Assembly (NCBI RefSeq): GCF_000972845.2
Contig: NC_040018.1
Coordinates: forward strand, 16,830,444-16,894,443
Length of the DNA stretch: 64,000 nt
Source: Larimichthys crocea
Lineage: Eukaryota > Chordata > Actinopteri > Sciaenidae
Direction: 5' to 3'
The translations under genes were made by a program, and so were the position numbers. Below the pieces are notes generated by a model, which worked only from the letters and a program-made list of their open reading frames with translations, did no database searches and was not told the DNA's origin. Each line of letters begins with the position of its first letter. Position 1 is the stretch's first letter. Of the stretch, positions 49,169 to 62,756 are shown one piece after another.

Positions 49169-49244
49169 TTAACCTCCTGGGGTTCTATGAATGGATCAAT
49201 TGCTTTTGCAATCATCAGCAATTGCTCAGACCCCAAAGGGTTAA
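49169..49244. mobile_element. Tiny TTAA-ended inverted repeat, possible piggyBac-like MITE remnant
   Basis: It starts TTAACCTCCTGGGGTTCT and ends with the reverse complement of TTAACCCTTTGGGGTCTG (14 of 18 match). TTAA, the target of piggyBac elements, lies at both ends, and AATTGC words are inverted inside. At 76 bases it is either a minimal MITE or a chance palindrome. Confidence 0.35.
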
Positions 49245-50156
49245 TCAACATCATCTTTAAAGATCAATTAACGATTTAGGTCTTCTGAAAAATGCAGCAG
49301 ATTTACTGTATTGGATTCAGCTTCAGGATTTGCTGCCTTTCTCTGTTTCATTGTAAATTCAACATATTTAAGACTACTGTCTGACTGACTTAATTATGGT
49401 CTGTATAACTGATTGATTAATCATAAAAAGCATGCAAAGATTATTCAATGATAACAATAATCGTTAACTATACAACACTACAAGGATCGCAACAAACACA
49501 AACAGCTTACAACTCCAGTGAAAAATGGTATTTGCATATTCAGCCATAATTAGGCATACTTTGGCACAAAGGTCTGGATCATACTGAGCATTCAGACAAA
49601 CAGTAGAGAAGTGGATTATGCTACAAGAGTACTTTGGAAAGCTTCTATGTAGATTCTGATGCTGCTTTTTTTTCCCCGCTCCAAAATTGGTTGGAATTTA
49701 TTGTAACTGCTGTGACACCATGCTGTTTGCAGCTGCCATCCTACAAAAAGGAGCAAACTACAGACTTTTTCGAGCCACCTTTCAAACCTATGGGAGGAGG
49801 AGTGTTTGTATAATTTGTATAATCAAAACAAAGTTTAGTGGAGTATTTCTTTAAGCCTACATTGACAAATATAACTGGAGTTGTAACTTTGCTGAGTGCT
49901 CAGCTTGACAGATAGATGAAGAAATTCAGAAGCACCAGGATGAGAAAAAAATACTTATTTGAGAGAAATTGTGCAGATTCTTTTAGTTTTCATCTCTGTT
50001 CAACTCTTATCGTAATGTGAAAACTGCGCTCAACTTTCTGATGTGCTGGTGACAAGTCGAAGCAGCTTAGAGAATTATCAAGAATACAATGAGACACAGA
50101 CAGACGGACAGAACTACCAACCGCAGAGGGACTTAGTTCTACTAGCTTTAGCATCC
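49245..50156. other. Intronic stretch, nothing recognised
   Basis: AT-rich unique sequence without repeats that I can name. Confidence 0.5.
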
Positions 50157-50176
50157 TGTGTGTGTATGTGTGTGTG

Positions 50177-50209
<33 letters not shown>

Positions 50210-50278
50210 CTGAGTCCTTCTGTGGTCCTATGTCTCTTTCTCTGTATGTTTCTGTCTCTCTCTCTCTCTCTCTCTCTT
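50157..50278. repeat. (TG)n and (TC)n microsatellites
   Basis: A TG run (50157..50209, with an A and a C interruption) is followed by a separate TC run (50255..50277) and a pyrimidine-rich extension to about 50340. Confidence 0.95.
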
Positions 50279-51990
50279 TCCCTCTGTAGCCCCTACCCTC
50301 TCCCTCCACTCTCTCTCTTCACTTCTCTCCTTCCTTCCCCAGCAGTAGTCCTGGATTAGTTCCATTGCCTGGTTATCTAGTGTTGGCCTATTTTTCTCAG
50401 AAAAGTGTGTGATTTTTTTTTTTACTGTGCAGTTACTGGGGGTAGTCTAAGTTTGTGTGTGTTCACAGGATGTCACCTGGAAATGTGTTCTGAATTGAGT
50501 TTTAAAGATTACTTTGAAAATGCAATCTATTAGATATTTCTTATTAGGTTCAGCATCCAAACACAATTGGGCTTTCCTGTTTCTTGGACACTTCTTTATG
50601 TTTTTTTTTTTCGTTCTGTTCTCACTGCACCACTGTAAAACTACTAGTTACATAAAGCCCTCAACTGCCAGTTGTATTTCTAACAACAGTCAGGAACCTT
50701 TGTGGGGTTGCATCTGGTATGCAAATATATGACATAATTACTGAGAAGTAGTCGTTATTATTATTAATAGTATATAATTAGTAGTAGTAATGATATTGTA
50801 AAATATTACAATTAAATCGAGAATTAAGAAATTAATTGGACAAAGTCAGCAGGTATCTACCATGATAAAATATTATTCAAGTTTGTGAATTATTCAGTAA
50901 ATCTTTTAGTGTGTCAGTCTTACACACACTATTACTTTGGACCAGCCATTAAAAATACTGTAATGAAATATCACATTAAGCCTAGTAGCAGCATGACAAA
51001 TCTTTAACATGAACAAGTGACACTGAGTTGAGAAAAGAAGAGCCCAGAAGAGCATGAGTTAGTGTAGAGGGAGAGAGAGAGAGTACTGTAGCAGAGAACA
51101 GTATGAGCCTTGTGCCTCTTCATTCTTTCTCTCTATCTCTATTTACTCTCTGTATTGCTTTCTTATTTGTTTCTGTCTCCATCTCTCTACAACAAAGACA
51201 AAAGACCTCACTGATAACCTTTCTCTGGTCCCTCCTTCATGCCTCTGCCAATGTGTATGCAAAGAAGTAACACAGCTCTAAATCTTCTATATCTTTTCTA
51301 GTCATGTACCCAAACCAGCCCCCTGAACTTTCAGTCCTTCCACAGGCCATTTGCTTTTCTTATTGTACTTTCTTTGTGATAACTTATTCAACAACCAACA
51401 CTATCTAAATTCAATCAAGATATACAAACAAGCAATGTGTCTTGTAAAATGATGTGCGGTAATGCTTTTGGTGGACTGAATTTAGCTGTTGAAAATGCTT
51501 TTGGACATTTTTGCTTTAGCAATAGCAGGCTGGCTATCCCACTGAAACGTGTTAAAAGATGATGTAGTGCAATATTTGGCTCTTCAAGTACCAGTGTTAT
51601 GACATAAAAAAAATATTTATTATTTATGCTGTTGAATCCTGAACCATCCATGTAACCATTCATTTTACCTATGCTTACTATCTTGCCATCACGTTTTAGC
51701 TTGTAACTAATCACGACTGTATGCATGCACTACACGCATGAATAAGATTACACAATAGCCTGATATTGAAACAATATATACAGAAAATGCAAAACTTATT
51801 TTCAATTACATTCCAATGATCTGATACTTTTTGTTTGTTTGTTGTTTTTTTTGTTAAAATGTTGTAGTATTTAGATAATATAATGTTTCATGTATTTATT
51901 TATTTCATTAAAATATTCATACCTGTTGTGTACCGGTATATACTGTGCCTTTCAGTCACCTACATTATACAAGTGGTCATGTACAACATT
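50279..51990. other. Intronic stretch, nothing recognised
   Basis: A TAGTAGTAG-type triplet run near 50780..50788 and a GA run at 51070..51082. The minus-strand frame 51415..51726 has no recognised domain. Confidence 0.5.
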
Positions 51991-52207
51991 AAAGGTCCAG
52001 TGTGTAAGATAATGGCACCGGGCAGTGACTTTTTAGTACTGTCCCATGCTGTCCCTCCTTTCAAACATGTAAGAAAAACTATAAATAGATATAAAGGGCT
52101 TATTTTCAGGTGATTACACACATATACACACTAATGGACATGTACCTATAAATATCACATTCCATTTCTGCCAATAGACATTCCTAAATCTTACACACGA
52201 GACCTTT
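51991..52207 (-). mobile_element. AAAGGTCCAGTGTGTAAG-family MITE, internally deleted
   Basis: The ends AAAGGTCCAGTGTGTAAGAT (51991..52010) and ATCTTACACACGAGACCTTT's reverse partner (to 52207) form terminal inverted repeats of about 20 bases with two mismatches. Read on the minus strand the body contains ttggcagaaatggaatgtga, then attagtgtgtatatgtgtgt and aatcacctgaaaataagccc, matching the family consensus and the copy at 41860. The second half of the consensus, including the catgtttctacagtag part, is replaced or lost. It is non-coding. Confidence 0.85.
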
Positions 52208-55200
52208 GATAAAGATGGATTCACAAAGGACAAGGAAAAAATGTCAGGAAGAATGTCAGTGGGTGTGGCTTGAGGGGTTCCTGTGGTGGACTAGACAGGT
52301 GTCTCGATGAGTGACTAGTGCTACTACACCATTAAATTAGCAATTACTGGTTGCACTGACTCACCAAAATCATTCCACATAGTCCCGCAAGCTGAATTTG
52401 TGCTGGTCTATGACAAATATTCCTGCTGGCACTGGTAGAAGCAGAGGCTGCAGATGAGAACAGACGTGACTTTGCTGCTAACCTAAAATAATTTCATTAG
52501 TATGCATTTTAGTGGCGTTTTGGTCTCATCTCATAGTTTTAATGCCATTTTAGTGACTGTTTTAAGCACGATCAGAGAGAATACTACAGTGAAAACAACA
52601 CTCTTACCATACAAAGGTAAGCAATATCACTGCTGAATGATATATAGTAATTTGTTTGGCAAAACATCTATACACATCATTTGAGGCTTACACAAGACAA
52701 TGCCTTCACTAAAATTCAACTGATATGTCTACAACCGTATCACAGCAGTTCAGCCCAAGCAGCTACTCAGATTATTATTGCTATCTAGATAGGGATTTTT
52801 TTTTCTTTTTTGTACATTGTTTGCAGCAACTGTAATGCCTGCTTCACACTAGGAAGGGGAGGATGACTCTGCTAAATCATGCAGACTGGCCCTTTTTTGA
52901 CCAAGTGTAGCAATATAATACTAGAAATTACAGAAAGGTTTTTTATTTTTTATTTTAATAAGATGTAAGGAACAAAGATCAATGGTAAAAACAAAGTACA
53001 ACAAACACAACCAGTGAAGGTAGTATGTTTTTAAAAGCACAACTGAGAAGAAGACAGTAGCGGTGGTGAGGTATATAAGTTCAAGTCTATGTCAGCCACA
53101 TGCTCATAATGACACTAATTTATTGGTTGCTGGTCATTTGTTTTCATACTGGATGTGAAATGATCCTTACCTAATGTAACACCAATTAAGAGATAAAAAT
53201 CCTTCAGCAGACTTGAGTAAGTCATATCAAGTGGATATCTTCCAAAAACATTTTAAGACGATACTCTCTCTTTACCTTATACTAGCAGAGGGAGCAGAGG
53301 TAGTGTAAGACAATAGAGAGGTCTCCCTCCTGCCATATCTCTAGAGAATCGACTTCAGTATTAAGGCAAGCGTGTGTGCATATTGCTGACCATAGCAGTT
53401 TCATAGTGTGTTCTAAGAGTGCATCCACGTGTAAGCTTTTATAGCTATATAACCTTTTACTTAATTACCTTGATTAAATGCAGTGATACTTAGTGCCATA
53501 ATCCCTGTACTCCATAATTAACTGTGTCATCTAATGCAGGTGCATGAATGCACATGCATACACATGCACACACAAAAGCCAATACAAAAAGTGTGTGATT
53601 TTGCACTCAATACTTTTGAGTGAAAACACAGCTTCATCCACACCTGTGTGCACACTGTAAACACACTAGTATGAGGGCTGAAATAATGATATGAGCAAAC
53701 TTTTACACATAGTTCATAGTATATTGTTTATTAGATACACTTAACTAAACCTAACGCAATAGCTTTACATTGAGAGTGCACTGTACTGAAAGTGTTTCTA
53801 ATCTTCTGTCTAACCCTAGTTACATAAATAGGTATGCAGTGCCTAAAGGTAAATTATGCAAAAAAAAAAGCAAAAAGTCTGTTAACAAAGCAACAACAAA
53901 CCAATTTCTCCGGCCACCACAACAAGTGCTGCAACAATTGTGATGGAAATTAACTCATCAAGTGGACATGGCAATTACTGATTGTTTATAAATTTAATGA
54001 CTAGTTGAAATATGCACTTGCCTCAAATCTGTCCTCTAATTGGCAACATTCAAAGCAGTTCCTCTTTTGATCTCATGCCCTTTAACACCATTATTTTGAA
54101 GGATTCGATTTATAAGCTAGATAGCAAGCCTTAGATAAAGTAATGCAACCTTGTCTCCATACAGTATGTCAGATATTCTGCTGTAAGAATTCAAAGGGAT
54201 TGATATGGTTCATTTAGGAAGCAATGATGTTTGTATACTGTAATAGGGTGCAAAGGCCTGGATGCTGAATGTATGAATGTTTTCTCAAAAGGATAGGGTT
54301 ACAGTTTCAGTTTTAATGTTCATGTGGGTTCATGTTGCCGCAGTAGAGTTCCTCTAAAATACATTGCTATAGGAATAGTTCATGGCAGATAAGGTTATGC
54401 ACAGCCAAAACAAATATCACACTTGCCACGGCTCCCTCATTTGCATGTATAAACCCCTATGTTTAGGATTTGCAGTTTGGCAACAACATGATTATACCCT
54501 GTTTTAAATAAACATGATGGCAAGAAGTTTGTGATCTTCTGTAGAACTTATTTTGCTGGAGTGAGGGCCACGTACAGAGTAAAAAATCTCCCTACAGGGA
54601 TCAAAAAGGTATCACTTAACTTGTGAAATTGCAGGTCTAAGTGTAGCCTGACAAACTCCTTCTGCAAACGGCTCATGTGAAGCAATCGCAGTGGATACAC
54701 GGTGAGCTGCTCACACAAGACCCACAGGGTACATGACAGTAAGAATGTCAATGCTTTGCCCTGCTGTACCCTCTGACCTGACTCCATAATGGGGCTGTCT
54801 GGTTCTGAGAAACTAACTAAAGTATGATAAGTAGGTCCAGCACTACCGTGAGATAGAACATCTGTTTGTACAGAAGACTGATCACTGGAGACTGACAACA
54901 TGTTCTCTGAATTAAATGACATATTACGTATGTAATACATTGTTTGTCCATGCCTGTACAATGGCACATATGGTAGAACTGTTCTGACGTCCCTATTTAA
55001 CTAGACAATATCAAGTTATTTGTGCTTTGTAACACTGTTACAAATTTCTGTTGAAAAATAACTTGTTTTTATGATGTGACAGCACTGTGGTTAAGGTTGG
55101 GTTAAGTTTAGGTACAAAAGCAACTTGGTTAGGTTTAAGAAATGTTCATGTATTGAGTTAAAATAAGCACTTTAAAATGACTAACTAACTAGGTTAGTGG

Positions 55201-58200
55201 AGCATGGTTTTCATGGTTACAATAATAAATATGTGGTTACGGTTCGGGCACAATCTCGGTCACGCTTGAAACATATCACTGACTTTTGATTTGCTGACCC
55301 ATCCAGATACCCAGACCTCCTCCCTGTAGACCATTTTTGCTCTGTTGCTTGTAAGTTACTAATAGCTGGAGAACTGCTGGAAAAGGCAGCTGAAACTGAA
55401 ATAGTCAACTCTCTTCTATTATGCCCTGCTAAAGGTCAGCAGCATTAGCAACATGACTCCATACAGCCATGCAGACTTTGTAACTTACCTCCACCCAACC
55501 AATCAATGGGATATATTGTAAGAAGAAAGAAAAATAAAGGGACAGAATGGGACACACATTAAACAAGATCAATCCCTGCCAAGGACTCCCTCCACACTCC
55601 TTTTGATCAGCACATTTCCGATCTGTAACAAATGTTCAGACTGTGTTAACTGAGTATTTACAAAATGTATACCTGACGCCACTGTTACTTACGAACAGCA
55701 CAGTCAAACGTGTGTATTCTTCAGACTGTGTAAGGAGAAAAACTGATCTGAATGTGATTCCACAACACAACGTTACAAAAGCCAGACATTAGAAACAGCT
55801 AATACAACAACTCTTCTGCAATAAACTTTATGTTCCAAGGAGACCTGGCTATCATGAAAGTGACAAACTAAAAGACATACTATATTACAACCTATCTTTT
55901 GTCTATGGCTTGAGTGATGGCTGTGAAAAGTTTTCTTACTGATCTAAAACAGTGTTGGTGGTCAGCTGGAATTCAGGCAGCTGCAATGGATTCCAATTGG
56001 GACGGGTTGTCACAGTGAAAAGGTGTTAAGAAAAATACACAGAAACTTTTCAAACTATTCCTTCCCTCTTCTCCATTGTGCATTATGTTCCATACCGGCA
56101 AGGTCTGGTCAAAATACCGTATATCTCATTACACCGATTCAAACTTTGGCAAAACTCTGACTGTAAGACAACTGGGACTTTGGGAAATGTGCTGTTCTTG
56201 TACACTATAAGACACTGGCAGAGAGCGGGCAGCGGTTCCTGTATGAGAGAAGCTTTTCAGTTTCATATATAAATATTTTCACATTGTTGACATCAGTCAA
56301 CAGTGTGAGTGGGATGGAGTAGAGTTAATGCTGCTGACGCACAGCTGGGGCTGGTTAGTAGAGGCCATAGATGCCGGGTCAGCCCTTCTTCTATATATGA
56401 GATTGTAGCATTCCCCGCACACAGGGTCTGAAAGCTATATCCTCTCTGCCCTCTGTTTGTGAACAAAGGGAGGGCAGTCATCTCCTCTTGGATTCATCCC
56501 ACTCCATGTGGGCAGCCTGGTGGATTCATATCAGCAAGTCTTGCACCATTCAGCGAGAAGCTTAGTGGAGGACAGGGTTTTAGGTCAATGGGCTGACCAC
56601 TGCCCTCGTAGAGTTCATACAGAGAGCAGGCAGCAGCAGGATAATTGGAATCAGCTCTTAAACTTATGTAAAAACATAACTTACACTCTAATAAGCAATC
56701 AGGGGATGTTGGTTGTGATTCAATAGCTACTGACGCTCAGCTGGAGCTGGAGGAAGCCTTACAAGCTGAGCTAAGACTTTGCCTACAGTGACACACACCA
56801 GAGAGAGAGACACAAGAAGGCAGGCCAGTGGTCTAATTTCAGCACTATGCTGCCTGTCCTCAGTAATATCCACACAATGCAAAGAAGTGCTAACACCAAC
56901 AAAGAAGCTATGTTAAGAAGAGAATGCATAACCTCGCTCAGTCACTTTGTCTAAATGTCATTAGGAATGGTTTCACTATGAGAGCTCACTGCACTTCAGG
57001 CCAGAAGCACTAGAGGCAACTAATGTACCACTCTTCTGATGATCTTTTACACTTAAAGACTTGCAGCAGACAGAACAGTTGAAATACACCTAGTTTGTTT
57101 GGCTGTTCATAATGTAGGTGTCAAATAACTCCGGGGCTAAGCTGACAAAGGCTTCTTGCAGCTTCCATCTTACTTGCAGGTATCTACATGAACCTCTTTT
57201 TTTTTTTAAAGAAAAATTAGTTGGTGGTCTTCTAATAAGCGGAAACACATTTTTAAAAGATATCACAGCAAAAGTATTATGAAACCCATCCTGAATCAGA
57301 CATTTCAAACAGACTTACCACGTGAACACAGAGCTAGATACTTGATGTATTTGCTTTTATGTGCTCTTGCGTGATGCTGTATGTGGCAGCAAAACATGAA
57401 ACAGTAAAAAATATCAAACAACACTGATTTGGCAAGTGGACAGACAAGGGCACATTGTTGTCATGGAAGGAGCAACAGCAGCAGTTGATCTTAGAAAGCT
57501 CAAAGGAGCCATGTACAGGTGAGGTGCTGGTACATTTCACTTTCCTGTCATCACACCACAGCTGTAGTTCGGGAGAGCAGTGGACATTTTTGGCGCAGCA
57601 TGCTCTGGGCCAACAACTTTGAACGCATACAGTCAGTAGGGGGTCCAAGGTGCAGTATTTGACAAGCCAGTCTTGCTTATGCTGTCTGCTGCAGATGCTA
57701 GAAGAAGTCCCAAACAGGTACACACATTTCTGGGCATATACATATAAAATGTACTCAGAAAACTCAAGAAGGTGATTAGCTAAACTAAGAAGTCCTCGTT
57801 AGAACAGACATTTTTATGTATTTTGTGAAGACATGGAGTTTGGTTTAAATGTCTACACAAATATCTTAAACTGACCACGGAGACAGCAATTTGAATGAGG
57901 ATATATTTAGTAAAACGAAAATAAAGGAAGAAGAGAAAAAAGTAAGATTTTTTAAAATGAAATTTTAATTAGATTTTCAGATTTCATGTATTTTATCACT
58001 TCCCTTTGAGTTTTTTCTGTATACTTCATAGTTGTTCAATCTTATTTCACAGACATATTCAGTCTTGACTTTTTAAAAGACATTTTGGAAATTACCATAG
58101 TAAAGGATGCAATTAATTTGTTTCTTGAAGTGGTCCCTTGAGCCAGTCTGTTTTATGATTTAATCACACCACAGTTCAGTGAGGCCAAGAGCCAAAAGTA

Positions 58201-60850
58201 AACTCCCTTAGTTATATTCCCATGTCATGGCTCTAAAACACAAACAACAGGTAACATAATAGTAAACATAAAGGTTGAAAGACAAACAGGAATGTTTTAG
58301 CTGGTATAATAACACCTACATTAAATATGGTTCAATAATGTGAAGTATCTTCTACCTTTGTTTTGAAAAGTGCGGTGCATAAATAAAGTTATTATTCAAC
58401 CAGCATCTGGCATGCAAGAACATTATGCTGAACAGATGAAGGTGACAACTGAGAGTTTAGATTTGGGATTTGATTTAATACAGAATCTTGCACTGTATTC
58501 ATTAAACTAATCTTTAAATATCAAGAGCAAAAGGCAGCTCATGTGTTACTCATGTTACTGTGGCACAGTCTGAAAACACTTGGGAATGTGTCTTAAATTT
58601 TCAGGGCCATGATACTTTACAACTAATAGTTACAGTTATAGTTTTATACATAGTCAATTTGGTTCCATAAAGCAAATTCAGCATAGTTTAACTGTTGGGT
58701 TAAGCCTGAGTTGTTGCTGAGCCAGAGTTCCTGTTTTTGGTGTCCTGCTATATAATTTAGCTATATTAACCACTATCAGAAAAACATTCAAGTTTATAGA
58801 AAATCAGCTTAAATAATTAATACATAACTAATTAGACAAATTACACAATGGGAAATGATAAGATACAAGATGTAGTATATGACAGCAAATGCTGAGGCTT
58901 ATGCTACATAAAATATGTCAATCTAAATGAAATAGATTCATAATAGCTATAGTTAACAGTTCAATTTCAAACAATTATAACAATACTGAGCAGAAATGTA
59001 GTGTCTAAATCCATATGGCTCTATTTTCATGATAGGAAATTATAATACAATGTCAAAACAAAAACAAAAAGTAAACTTGTACATCTGTTTAGTGGGTGTC
59101 TGTTTTTTTTTATTATTATTTATTTATTTTTTATTAATTCAGTAAAGGTCTATAAATGAGGAAATGGAAAAACTGAATAAATTAATAAACCACACTCTTC
59201 ACAAAATGTAGGTTTGTTTAAACCGTCCCTAACATATACAGCATGTCTGGCATAGCTCACCAATTGTTCAGGCTAGTTTTCAAGTTTAGTTTCACCTTAG
59301 GCTTAAGTAGTGTTATAGTCAATCTGTCAGAGTGAAACACAGTGTTTCTTCTCTCCTAACAGTTCCTCTTCTTGTTGAGCTGTGAATAAAAATTACTTTG
59401 TTGTAAATCTGAGATTTATTACATTTTGACAGGGGCTGCACTTATTGCTCACTTGAATATGTGCTTGTATATTTGCCAGTCTTAAGTAGCTGCAAAGTAT
59501 TTCAGTCAAGACATTCTGTGCAAAATGTTCTGCGATAAACTAACAGAACAATTTGGACACTTGGCTGCAGCCTCATAAGAGCCGTTTCACCTTCACTTAC
59601 CTGGGACTTGACCCCTAAATGATGTGGTTACTGTCAGAGCACTGCAATAATGTCCATTTAAAAAAATATATTCAACTGTCTATGTTAATATGTATAATAT
59701 CTAGAATTCTCTCATCCAACGAACATTGCAGTTTTGTCTTAACATGTCAACTGATTTTATTGTGCATCAGTGTGATCTGTGCTTTATGTAGTTTTAAAAG
59801 TTTCAAAGTCTTAAACAAGGTTTGATCTAGTCTGCTCCGATTAGCTCTAAGTTCAGTTTGATAGACTCATTCAGCTGGGGTTTTCACAATAAGCCCAGCT
59901 TTCCTATACAGTATTGTCATCAATTCAGTCAAATAAAAAATAAGATGTCTTACTTCAGTACTGTTTTCAAGATTTTTTTTTTTTTTTTAACTGCACAACT
60001 AACCCAAAAAGTACTTCCCAGCTCATCCCTCCTACACAGAAGAAGGGCACTATGAATAAGCTTCGCACAGTTTGCCAGCTCTGTAGATGCTGTTCTAACT
60101 GTCCTTTCTGTAATGTGTTATAGTCCTACAACTCACCAAACAATGATGCTGCCAATACATTAGTGACTTTTATATTCCGGCATATTTCTGTTGACCAACA
60201 GAGAAAATACAGACTTTAAATTATCCACTATCTAGTGCTGTTTAATCTACTGTCTTACTGTCTTTATAGCCACATAGTGCTGGTGTTGCCATACTTCACT
60301 TGGGTGCCAAAATGAAAAACAAAAAATCTAAATTTAAATTAAAATTCCCACGTCCGTACAGTATGTGAATGTTACATTCAGGCCACAGTTGATCCATTTG
60401 CCTTGTGCACTTATGAGCCTTGTTGGTGTCTTAGAGTTGAAGTTAGTTAAATTAAAATTGTGAATATCTTTGTAGGTCTGATTAGATAATTTATTAGTAG
60501 ATAGGTTAACTGAAGGAAGAGACAGGCATTTTTCACTATTTCCTGTGACTATTTTAGACCAAACAATGAATCGATTATTTGAGAAAATATTAGGCTGATT
60601 AATCCATAAATAGTAAGATGCAGCCCTAAATCTTTGATTTATTTTTAAAAGGGTCACAGATTATGATTATGATTACAGATTATGATTCCTGATTGATCCC
60701 AAAATATTTTTGCAATGTTTACATTACAACAGAAGGCTGCCAGCTGATTGTAGGTCCTTTAACATTTACTAATATAAAAACTAACTGTGAGTTTCAGTTG
60801 CACAGTTAGCTTAAATTAAATTCCAGTTGCAATGCAAGTAAAATTAAAAA
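52208..60850. other. Long intronic stretch without recognised repeats
   Basis: About 8.6 kb in which I could identify no named transposon and no long microsatellite, unlike the rest of the intron. Two minus-strand open frames stand out by length: 54548..54967 (139 codons) and 57334..57723 (129 codons, cysteine rich). Neither matches a family I know, and neither has a splice context that I can defend. Confidence 0.5.
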
Positions 60851-60874
60851 CAACAACAACAACAACAACAACAA
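60851..60874. repeat. (CAA)8 microsatellite
   Basis: Eight CAA units. Confidence 0.95.
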
Positions 60875-62756
60875 ATATCACTTGTATTAACATGCAGTGT
60901 ACTGAAGTATGTATTGAAAAACAATGGTAAATGCTGCAAATTGTTTGGGTGATGTCATGCTCCCTCTTCTCGAGGAGATTATAGTCAGTCAAACAGGAAA
61001 GCATCCAAATCCTCGTTCTTCCTCCTCCGTAGAGCCATAGTTAGCTGATACTGTATGCTCATGGCAAGGTTGTTAACATGCAATACTGGATTTTGGAATT
61101 TGTGAATCAATCCTAAATTGATGAAGAAGAAGAATTGTTTTTTTTCTTTTTTCTTTTGGCCTGTTAGTACTTTCTTTTCTGTTTTTCCTCATTGTTTTTA
61201 TGTCTTTCAAAATACACTACTCATTTTTAACTTGCTCTCTGCCTTGGCATCTGCATGATTTCATCGTCTGCTCTGTTGACATGTTTTCTTCTGCCTATGT
61301 TTCTAAAGCACTTCTGGTCTGCTCATGTTGTTTTTAAATGAAATAAAAGAAATAAATTTGACTTGACTTCTTGGATTTCTAGGGACTGCCTAGTTTAACA
61401 GGCTTAACACTACCCGAAAAAGAGAACTCAGTCTGAAATGCACAGCACGGTTTACAGTACATGTAATATAAAAACTATTTCTGCCATTGCTCCATCTGCA
61501 CCTTAATGTTTTACGAAGCAGTTCAATATTTACCCTCTGCAGCAAAGTGTTCTTTTTAGCATTTTCACTTTATTTGCTGTATGCCTTTTGGAGGCCTTTC
61601 CACTTAATGTTCTGATGTAAAACAGAACAGAGCTGGTTTATGGACCACGTGGTTTATCAAAAGCACATGCAGCCTAAATTACAGTATTGGACTACATTGC
61701 TTTGAGCTATGCCTATGTTGCTTTCTGTTAGAGATCAAACTAAATGTTGCAAATCAACATAACACATCTTTCATGCCATCTGTACTCTAGTAGTGGTAAA
61801 GCCATAATTCTGATGTAACTATAGATTTCAGATGACACTTTGCATGGCTAAAATCAAATAATGAACAGAGAAGTAATCATTCAATTGATCAGCCCTGATA
61901 CTAATCCTTAGGATTAGAAAGAGGCATCCTTAATTTGAAATAGACTTCTGCAGATACAGTTAGTGTTTTAAAACTGAATGTAATGATCAAAATACATTGA
62001 TCAAAGTATAGTGTATGTGTTGTGCCCTAAAATGACATTGACTGACTGTAACATACAGTATGTACATACAGTACTATACTGCATTCTCCCCAAATCCGTA
62101 CTCGTGAGTGGCTATTGCATTCTTAAATGCTATAGTCACTGTTATATTTATATTTATCTTTGTAGGAACAATGCAAAGAGACCTTGGTAAGTATCTTTGT
62201 CAATGCTGTGAAGTGAGTGGAATTTTAATATGCTGTACTTCAATATCTCTATAAGAAATGTAATGCCTTTTCACCTGAACTATGAATTTTCTACATAACG
62301 TCTAATTGAAATTTTATTAAATATGTCACTGCATATCGTAGTGGAGTGTGTGACTGATAAAGTTTTTAGAAGACAATAAAGTTTTCCCAACCCTTGCAAT
62401 GTCAAAGTGTCTTCTTTGTCAAATCTAAATTTAATTTGTCCAACTACTTTTGTCACTGTGAAGAGTGGACCACACAAAAAAATGGGAGTCCTTTTTTAAA
62501 CTATTTATCTGTTATGAAAATCCACTCAAATTAAAGCTGACACCTACTGTTCTTTGACACTGTGTCATTTCCCATTTAGGAGAAATAAGTATTCAAAGAA
62601 ATATACTGCTGTCCAAATGCCAACTTTTTTCTCAGAGTAGGGCTTGGAAAAAAGAGGAGGGTCAGAGTCTGAGGCGTTCGGAGAGAAAGATGGAAGAGAG
62701 AGAAACAGAGTAGCAGGAAAACGGATAAGATTGTAAATGCAAGACTCATTTCTAAC
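60875..62756. other. Intronic stretch beside the first CUB exon
   Basis: Around 61330..61372 the plus strand ends aaataaatttgacttgactt, a terminus that I associate with fish LINE 3' tails, but no body is recognisable. A short splice-bounded segment on the plus strand at 62166..62186 is described under findings. The csmd1 donor (GTTAGA, minus strand) closes the stretch at 62756. Confidence 0.5.

Larger units (their letters stand above)
21027..62756 (-). other. csmd1: csmd1 giant intron splitting the first CUB domain (41,730 bases)
   Basis: The intron is bounded by a GTTAGA donor at 62756 and a tttctgcttttcag acceptor at 21027, on the minus strand. It splits an Arg codon after its second base (phase 2). 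It holds nearly all the transposon relics of the window: LINE pieces at 22058..23300, 24607..25430 and 43900..45308, a SINE at 32667, hAT-like copies at 31610 and 37093, fish MITEs at 41860, 45309 and 51991, a Tc1 relic at 47576 and many microsatellites. No further CUB, Sushi or other recognisable coding exon appears in either strand. Confidence 0.9.
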
